This document shows positions 59,471 through 64,000 of a stretch of 64,000 nucleotides of DNA, piece by piece. The notes beneath the pieces are model-generated. The model saw only the letters and a program-made list of their open reading frames with translations. It had not been told where the DNA came from and did no database searches. The translations under genes and the position numbers were made by a program. The number at the start of each line of letters is the position of its first letter. The first letter of the stretch is position 1. Source of the stretch: Pseudomonas marincola (GTDB taxonomy: Bacteria; Pseudomonadota; Gammaproteobacteria; Pseudomonadales; Pseudomonadaceae); the NCBI RefSeq assembly GCF_900116605.1, contig NZ_FPBC01000005.1, forward strand, positions 140,450 to 204,449, in the 5' to 3' direction.

Positions 59471-59496
59471 TGGCAAGCACAACAATATGATTGGCA
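59471..59496 (+). promoter_or_regulatory. TGGCA direct repeat, 21-bp spacing, before cytochrome b gene
   Basis: TGGCA at 59471 and 59492, 21 bp apart. The first unit shares CACAACAAT and more with the middle aauB unit (16 of 21 positions by eye). The second half-site starts 159 nt before the start codon, the same distance as in the cytochrome c promoter at 33366. Confidence 0.72.
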
Positions 59497-59650
59497 GGCA
59501 AACCAAGACCCGTTAGCGGATTGATCAGTAAGGTTAAGCTTGCATCCTTCTTCGGCTTCGCACTGCAATGCTGAAGAGCCATGAATCGAGCATAAAGCGC
59601 AGGCTATAGCGGTTGAATTGCTGCGCGACAGTCTTATTGGGTAATGCCGT

Positions 59651-60361
59651 ATGTTTGTGCTCAGCCTGCGCATTGCGCTGTGTCTGTTACTGCCGTTTGG
59701 TGCAATATTTCTGCTGGGCGCGATGCCTGGTGTCAACCTTATCTGGGATTTCTCCAATGCCAGCGGCTTTATCGCCGGGGTTTTATTTCTCTTGTTATTT
59801 GCCTACACCGGTCGGCCTTTGGCTCAGCCGCGCCACGACGGCAAATTCTTCATGGCGCTGCACCGTGACCTGGGTTTTGTCGCCGCGTTGATGCTGGCGG
59901 TACATATTGTCGTGATGCTGGTGGATGAGCCGCTGGTGTTTGATCAGCTTTCGCCCGGTGCGCCCTGGCCAATGGTTGCCGGCAATCTGGCCACCTTGAT
60001 TCTGCTATTGTTGGTGCCACTGAGCCTTACGGCGGTGCGCAAACGCATCTGGGCGACCCATCAACACTTCAGGCGTTGGCATTACGCTGCAAGTGCACTA
60101 GTCGTAATACTTACAGCAGTGCACATGATCTGCATCGGTTACTACAGCACAGTGCCGGTCAAGGCCGCATTTTGGTCGCTGCTCACTGGTCTGGCGCTGG
60201 CATACCCCTTGTTCATGCACGGTAGAGCACACACAGGCCCCGGCGGGCGCCGCCGCCACACGGCGTATCTGGCAACGTGCCTGAGTCTGGGTGTGTTGTT
60301 TGCCGGGCTTTTGCTTGCAGCCGTGTATTCAGTACTGGGCAGCGTGGATTTGCCGCTATGA
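59651..60361 (+). CDS. Ferric reductase-like transmembrane cytochrome b
   Basis: This encodes 236 residues with about six transmembrane helices. Two His pairs spaced 14 apart on helices, LHRDLGFVAALMLAVHIV and WHYAASALVVILTAVHM, are the bis-heme ligands of the ferric-reductase-like family. No FAD/NAD domain follows, so it needs a partner: the tetraheme cytochrome encoded by the next gene overlaps it (ATGA). It probably passes electrons between the membrane and periplasm. Confidence 0.8.
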   Translation: MFVLSLRIALCLLLPFGAIFLLGAMPGVNLIWDFSNASGFIAGVLFLLLFAYTGRPLAQPRHDGKFFMALHRDLGFVAALMLAVHIVVMLVDEPLVFDQLSPGAPWPMVAGNLATLILLLLVPLSLTAVRKRIWATHQHFRRWHYAASALVVILTAVHMICIGYYSTVPVKAAFWSLLTGLALAYPLFMHGRAHTGPGGRRRHTAYLATCLSLGVLFAGLLLAAVYSVLGSVDLPL

Positions 60362-60726
60362 ATGGACGTTGGGGGCTGCTGCTGACGATCCCGCTGGTGA
60401 TTGCCTTTGCGGTTGGAATACGTGCCGGTCACGACAATCTTGCACGCCAGCACCCAGTGCTGCCGATCAACTTCGAGCACAATAATCACGGCTCGGTTAA
60501 CTGCGTGGTTTGCCACCATGATTTTAGTGATAAGTCATCGGCAGTCTCAGCCACCGGCAGTCGCACCTGCGTGCTTTGCCATAAAGAAACGCCCCGGCTG
60601 GCGGTCAATATTGAGCACGACTTCCATAACCTCTGCGTGAGCTGTCATTTGCAAAGTTTGCAAGCATTTCACAAGAGCGGGCCGGTGCGTTCGTGCAAGG
60701 CGTGCCACACCACACCGCCGCAATAG
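60358..60726 (+). CDS. Membrane-anchored tetraheme cytochrome c (c3/c7-like)
   Basis: This encodes 122 residues from ATG 60358, overlapping the cytochrome b stop. One N-terminal hydrophobic helix (LLLTIPLVIAFAVGI) could be an uncleaved anchor or signal. Four heme motifs are present: CVVCHH, CVLCH, CVSCH and CKACH, with extra His (NFEHNNHG, NIEHDFHN) as distal ligands. Small multiheme cytochromes are uncommon in aerobic pseudomonads. Function unknown; a redox partner of the cytochrome b. Confidence 0.85.
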   Translation: MNGRWGLLLTIPLVIAFAVGIRAGHDNLARQHPVLPINFEHNNHGSVNCVVCHHDFSDKSSAVSATGSRTCVLCHKETPRLAVNIEHDFHNLCVSCHLQSLQAFHKSGPVRSCKACHTTPPQ

Positions 60727-61069
60727 GCTAGGGCGCGTCAAAGGAGGCTGAAGTCGGGAAAACAAAAGACGTTTTTTTAGACTGATTCCCCGAAGTAGCT
60801 TCCGTTAAAACTGCTACACGGCTGCTTAGTAACCCAGGCACCACGCCATGAAATGTGCTTTGCCACGGAAACTAACTGATCATTTTCAATCTTTCGGCTC
60901 GCCCAAACCCTCTTTAGGAAACGGCTTTTGTATGCTCACAAGGCTTAAGTGAGCCCGCAGGTTGCTGCTTAAGAGGCCGGCGCACGTTTTATAGAAGTGC
61001 GCTCAATCATGAGATGCGACCCGCACCATTGCTGCTGATGTTTTGCTCGCCTATTGCATGTGTTCTGTT
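60727..61069. other. Gene-free stretch upstream of zinc gene pair
   Basis: No gene was recognised. A GGCTTAAG / CTTAAGAGGCC pair (about 60942-60980) is a loose inverted repeat. The end of the stretch holds the Zur box and promoter of the next gene. Confidence 0.4.
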
Positions 61070-61081
61070 ATGTTATAACAT
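61070..61081. promoter_or_regulatory. Zur box
   Basis: ATGTTATAACAT is a perfect 12-bp palindrome inside GTTATGTTATAACATGC (61067-61083), which matches the AT-rich core of proteobacterial Zur sites. It lies about 100 nt before the GTPase gene, so the pair should be induced when zinc is scarce. Confidence 0.8.
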
Positions 61082-61177
61082 GCGGCGACTAGAGGCGATC
61101 AATGCGACGCCCGCACTTGAACCGCTCGCACAAACACCTACCGATGCAGCAAACCGAATACTGATGGAGTTCAAAAC

Positions 61178-62386
61178 ATGAAAAACCGCCTTCCTGTCAC
61201 CGTGTTGTCCGGCTTTCTCGGGGCAGGAAAAAGCACGTTGCTCAACGCCATTTTGAAGAATCGACAGAATTTGAAGGTGGCGGTAATCGTCAACGATATG
61301 AGCGAAATCAATATTGATGGTAGCGAGGTTCAGCGCGATGTCAGCCTCAATCGCGCCGAAGAGAAACTGGTGGAAATGAGCAACGGCTGCATATGCTGCA
61401 CCTTGCGTGAAGACCTGTTGGAAGAAGTAGGGCGGCTCGCCCGCGAAGGCCGCTTTGACTACTTGCTGATTGAGTCCACCGGTATTTCTGAGCCGCTTCC
61501 AGTGGCGGAAACCTTTACTTTTCGCGGTGAAGATGGCCTGAGCCTGGCTGATCTCGCACGTCTGGATACCATGGTCACGGTGGTCGACGGGGTTAACTTT
61601 CTGCGGGACTTTCATGAGGCTGAGAGCCTTGCCAGCCGCGGCGAAACCCTTGGTGATGAGGATGAACGTTCGATCACCGATCTGCTGATCGAGCAGGTCG
61701 AGTTTGCCGATGTGCTGTTGGTGAGCAAGGCAGACTTGATCAGCAGTCATGAACGCGATGAGTTGATGGCTATTCTGCGGGGGCTCAATACCCATGCCGA
61801 AATCGTGCCGATGGTGATGGGCGCAGTGCCGCTGGAAAAAATCCTCAACACGGGGCGCTTTGACTTTGAGCGTGCCGCTCAGGCGCCGGGTTGGCTCAAG
61901 GAGTTGCGCGGCGAGCACGTGCCGGAAACTCAGGAATACGGAATCGCCTCTGGTGCCTACAGGGCGCGCCGGCCGCTGCATCCTCAGCGCTTTTTCAACT
62001 TCATTAACCGTGAATGGACCAATGGCCGCCTGCTTCGCTCCAAGGGTTTTTTCTGGTTGGCGAGCAAGTACCGCGAGGCCGGCAGTTGGTCGCAGGCGGG
62101 TGGGTTGATGCGCCACGGTTTTGCTGGGCGCTGGTGGCGGTTTGTGCCGCAAGATCAATGGCCGCAGGATGAGCAAGGCTTACAAATAATTAAGAAGCAC
62201 TGGCAGGAAGAGGTCGGCGACTGTCGTCAGGAATTGGTCTTTATCGGCCAGAACATCGACTTCACGCGGCTGACTGCAGAACTGGATGCCTGCTTGTTGG
62301 ATGATCAGGAAATGGCTCAGGGTGCGGCTGCCTGGCAAGCACTGCCAGACCCATTCGGCCCATGGACCGAGCAGGAAGTTGCCTGA
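61178..62386 (+). CDS. zigA: COG0523 zinc metallochaperone GTPase (ZigA-like)
   Basis: This encodes 402 residues. The P-loop is GFLGAGKST, the metal-binding CxCC motif is [11 protein letters not shown], and the G4-like motif is LVSKADL. A CobW C-terminal domain follows (residues about 270-390; [15 protein letters not shown]). Family members in pseudomonads deliver zinc to client proteins under zinc limitation; the Zur box upstream supports this. Confidence 0.9.
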   Translation: MKNRLPVTVLSGFLGAGKSTLLNAILKNRQNLKVAVIVNDMSEINIDGSEVQRDVSLNRAEEKLVEMSNGCICCTLREDLLEEVGRLAREGRFDYLLIESTGISEPLPVAETFTFRGEDGLSLADLARLDTMVTVVDGVNFLRDFHEAESLASRGETLGDEDERSITDLLIEQVEFADVLLVSKADLISSHERDELMAILRGLNTHAEIVPMVMGAVPLEKILNTGRFDFERAAQAPGWLKELRGEHVPETQEYGIASGAYRARRPLHPQRFFNFINREWTNGRLLRSKGFFWLASKYREAGSWSQAGGLMRHGFAGRWWRFVPQDQWPQDEQGLQIIKKHWQEEVGDCRQELVFIGQNIDFTRLTAELDACLLDDQEMAQGAAAWQALPDPFGPWTEQEVA

Positions 62387-63030
62387 TGCTGGCTCTGAAT
62401 ATCAAACACGCTGTGCAACAGGTTACTGGCGAACGTGTAGATGTTTTGGCGCAGGTGCTCAGAGAGCAAGTTAATCTGGCCGTTTGGCAGCGGCATTTAC
62501 CGGCTCACATCACCGATTTCGCAGCAGATGTCGTCGCCCATGATCGAACCTTAGCTCAATCGATCACGCTCGATCTGAATGATGCAGATAAACAGCCCGA
62601 CCTTGCAGGTTTCCTCGCGCGATACAGCCATTTGCCCGGCCATGAGGCTTTGCTCGGTGATGTGCGCTGGCTGGTCAGTGCGTTTGTCTGCCTGGTCGAC
62701 GCAAAGCGCATTGGCGTGCGCATGCGGGTATTGGACCAAGCCATGTGCCCGCGCTTTCACGTCGACCATGTGCCGCTAAGACTGATTACTAGTTATGCCG
62801 GGCCGGGCAGTGAGTGGCTCACTGAGGATGCAATGGACCGCCGATTGCTCGGCCAGACAGCTGCGGAGCCAGTAGATGACGGGCTGATCAATCGCGCCCA
62901 AACGGGCCATGTGTTACTGGCCAAGGGAGAGCGTTGGGTGGGTAATGAGGGGCAGGGTTTGATCCACCGCTCACCGCAGGCTTCTTACGGTGTGCCCCGG
63001 TTGTTACTGACGCTGGACTGGCTGGCGTGA
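62386..63030 (+). CDS. DUF1826 domain protein
   Basis: This encodes 214 residues from ATG 62386, one base overlapping the GTPase stop, with AGGAAG upstream. CPRFHVDHVPLRLITSYAGPGSEWL, HRSPQA and RLLLTLDW are the DUF1826 core. This resembles 2-oxoglutarate/Fe-type His-x-Asp motifs, but that is inference. It is regularly paired with ZigA in pseudomonads. Confidence 0.85.
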   Translation: MLALNIKHAVQQVTGERVDVLAQVLREQVNLAVWQRHLPAHITDFAADVVAHDRTLAQSITLDLNDADKQPDLAGFLARYSHLPGHEALLGDVRWLVSAFVCLVDAKRIGVRMRVLDQAMCPRFHVDHVPLRLITSYAGPGSEWLTEDAMDRRLLGQTAAEPVDDGLINRAQTGHVLLAKGERWVGNEGQGLIHRSPQASYGVPRLLLTLDWLA

Positions 63031-63087
63031 GGGACGCTCCGATTGCGCGAGGGGCTTCCGTCGATAATCAGCCAGTTGGTATGTGAG

Positions 63088-63119
63088 GTTTGCAGGGGCA
63101 TTTCAGCGCCCCTGCAAAC
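63088..63119. terminator. Perfect 12-bp stem-loop between convergent genes
   Basis: GTTTGCAGGGGC (63088-63099) pairs perfectly with GCCCCTGCAAAC (63108-63119), loop of eight. No long T-run, but it sits where both convergent genes end, so a shared terminator is likely. Confidence 0.65.
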
Positions 63120-63143
63120 GGATCATGCAGCGAGTGCTAGGGT

Positions 63144-63692
63144 TCAGCCCTTCAGGTATTCAGCACTGTTAACCACGTTCGCATAGGCGAACGCCAGGCC
63201 TGCCATGAACGCGGCGTGTACGTCCGGAGCCGGTACTTTACGGCCTGCAAATTCCAGGTCGAGGGTGGTGCAGGCATCTTCTACAACTGTCACCGGGTAG
63301 CCAAAGTCAGCTGCCGCACGCACGGTGGCGTCGATGCACATGTGGCTCATTGCGCCGACCACTGTGAGCGTGTCGATGGCGTGCGCCTGCAGGATCGATT
63401 TGAGTTCGGTTTCGCGAAATGAGTTGGGGAAATTTTTGACAATCACCGGCTCATCATCCTGCGCCGCCATTGCTTCGATGAACTGAACCGCTGGCGTGTT
63501 CTTAGTGAACAGCGGGGCATCAGGCTCAGCCGATTCATGCCTGATGTTAATGATCAGATCACCGGCTTTACGCGCCTTGGTTACGACCGCCAGTGCAGTG
63601 CTGATGGTTTGCTCGATGCGGTGCAAAGGCAGGTTGCCGGTTGGCAGGTATTCGTTTTGCAGGTCGACGACAATAACTGCGTGCTTGCTCAT
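63144..63692 (-). CDS. Isochorismatase-family cysteine hydrolase
   Basis: This encodes 182 residues. The catalytic triad is visible: Asp in VIVVDLQNEYL, Lys in VIVKNFPNSF and Cys in SHMCIDATVRAA. The family includes nicotinamidases and isochorismate or N-carbamoyl hydrolases; the substrate is unknown. Divergent from the GlxA-type regulator gene, which is probably its regulator. Confidence 0.85.
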   Translation of the reverse strand: MSKHAVIVVDLQNEYLPTGNLPLHRIEQTISTALAVVTKARKAGDLIINIRHESAEPDAPLFTKNTPAVQFIEAMAAQDDEPVIVKNFPNSFRETELKSILQAHAIDTLTVVGAMSHMCIDATVRAAADFGYPVTVVEDACTTLDLEFAGRKVPAPDVHAAFMAGLAFAYANVVNSAEYLKG

Positions 63693-63794
63693 GCTTCACT
63701 CCAGCGATATTGAATGGATGACGGTTCCATTCTCACGGGGATGTGCTAGAGTATCGAGTGGCCATATCGACATAATTCGGGTAAAAAACGACAC

Positions 63795-64000
63795 ATGACA
63801 ACCATGCAGCCAATCGAAATCGGTGTAGTTTTATACCCGTCAGCGCAGCAGGCGGCCGTGCTTGGCGTGACTGATTTACTGCTGATGGCAGGAGGAATTG
63901 CGGCTGAACATGCAGGCCTCGAGCACAATCCCGTACGTGTAACGCACTGGCAGGCAAGCTCTGAGAAAACGCCACCCGTGCGGGTGTTCGACAGCTCGCC
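63795..64000 (+). CDS. GlxA-type AraC family regulator, truncated by window edge
   Basis: The frame runs from ATG 63795 off the right end (68 residues seen). EIGVVLYPSAQQAAVLGVTDLLLMAG is the start of a DJ-1/PfpI-like domain as found in GlxA regulators; a C-terminal AraC helix-turn-helix is expected outside the window. It is divergent from the cysteine hydrolase gene, a common regulator-target pairing. Confidence 0.7.
   Translation, partial: MTTMQPIEIGVVLYPSAQQAAVLGVTDLLLMAGGIAAEHAGLEHNPVRVTHWQASSEKTPPVRVFDSS

Overview
The window looks like chromosomal DNA of a Pseudomonas or very close relative. The left end keeps a gene order familiar from that genus (PilZ protein, RssB-type response regulator, STAS protein, transaldolase tal, dusA). 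The nitrite block (transporter, PP2C/Ser-Thr kinase, nirBD) and the zinc-chaperone GTPase plus DUF1826 pair also fit. The DNA is moderately GC-rich throughout, except for a visibly AT-richer accessory patch at about 6.7-9.8 kb. No tRNA, rRNA, insertion sequence, integrase or CRISPR array was seen.

Layout. (1) 0-6.6 kb: housekeeping and signalling genes (GST fragment, periplasmic copper-type proteins, glutaredoxin-like protein, PilZ/RssB/STAS, tal, dusA). (2) 6.7-9.8 kb: an accessory patch beside the 5' end of dusA, with a membrane protein and an HNH, McrA-like nuclease. (3) 9.9-16.0 kb: nitrite uptake and reduction. Two separate transcripts each begin with a sigma-54 promoter match and a leader that can fold either as an ANTAR-type hexaloop hairpin or as an intrinsic terminator. 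(4) 16.3-32.2 kb: a complete phenylacetate (paa) catabolon: paaABCDE+Z, paaFGHIJK, paaN, paaY and the repressor paaX. (5) 32.3-41.5 kb: aromatic amine oxidation: a FeaR-like AraC regulator, cytochrome c, phenylacetaldehyde-type dehydrogenase, the quinoprotein aralkylamine dehydrogenase operon (aauBEDA plus a cytochrome c), an MFS transporter and a MarR regulator. (6) 41.8-46.7 kb: an OprD-like porin and arylsulfatase operon, a 15-bp tandem repeat and a second porin. (7) 46.9-59.4 kb: an indole-3-acetate (auxin) degradation cluster, iacABIHCDEFG, joined to catBCA, with a two-component system whose kinase and regulator genes lie at opposite sides of it. (8) 59.6-60.7 kb: a cytochrome b plus tetraheme cytochrome pair. 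(9) 61-64 kb: a Zur-type zinc gene pair, an isochorismatase-like hydrolase and the start of a GlxA-type regulator.

How it fits together. Aralkylamine dehydrogenase and the aldehyde dehydrogenase can turn phenylethylamine (and by inference tyramine or tryptamine) into arylacetates. Phenylacetate then enters paa on the left, and indole-3-acetate would enter iac/cat on the right. The strongest undescribed signal is a direct repeat of TGGCA half-sites spaced exactly 21 bp. It occurs upstream of four transcripts: the cytochrome c/aldehyde dehydrogenase genes, aauB, the 45.4-kb porin, and the cytochrome b/tetraheme pair. This is the architecture expected for an AraC-type activator, most simply the FeaR-like protein, and it places the tetraheme pair and the porin in the amine regulon although they lie 13-26 kb from the regulator. 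Start codons were chosen by Shine-Dalgarno, overlap and family length; functions are by recognition of motifs and context, not by database search.
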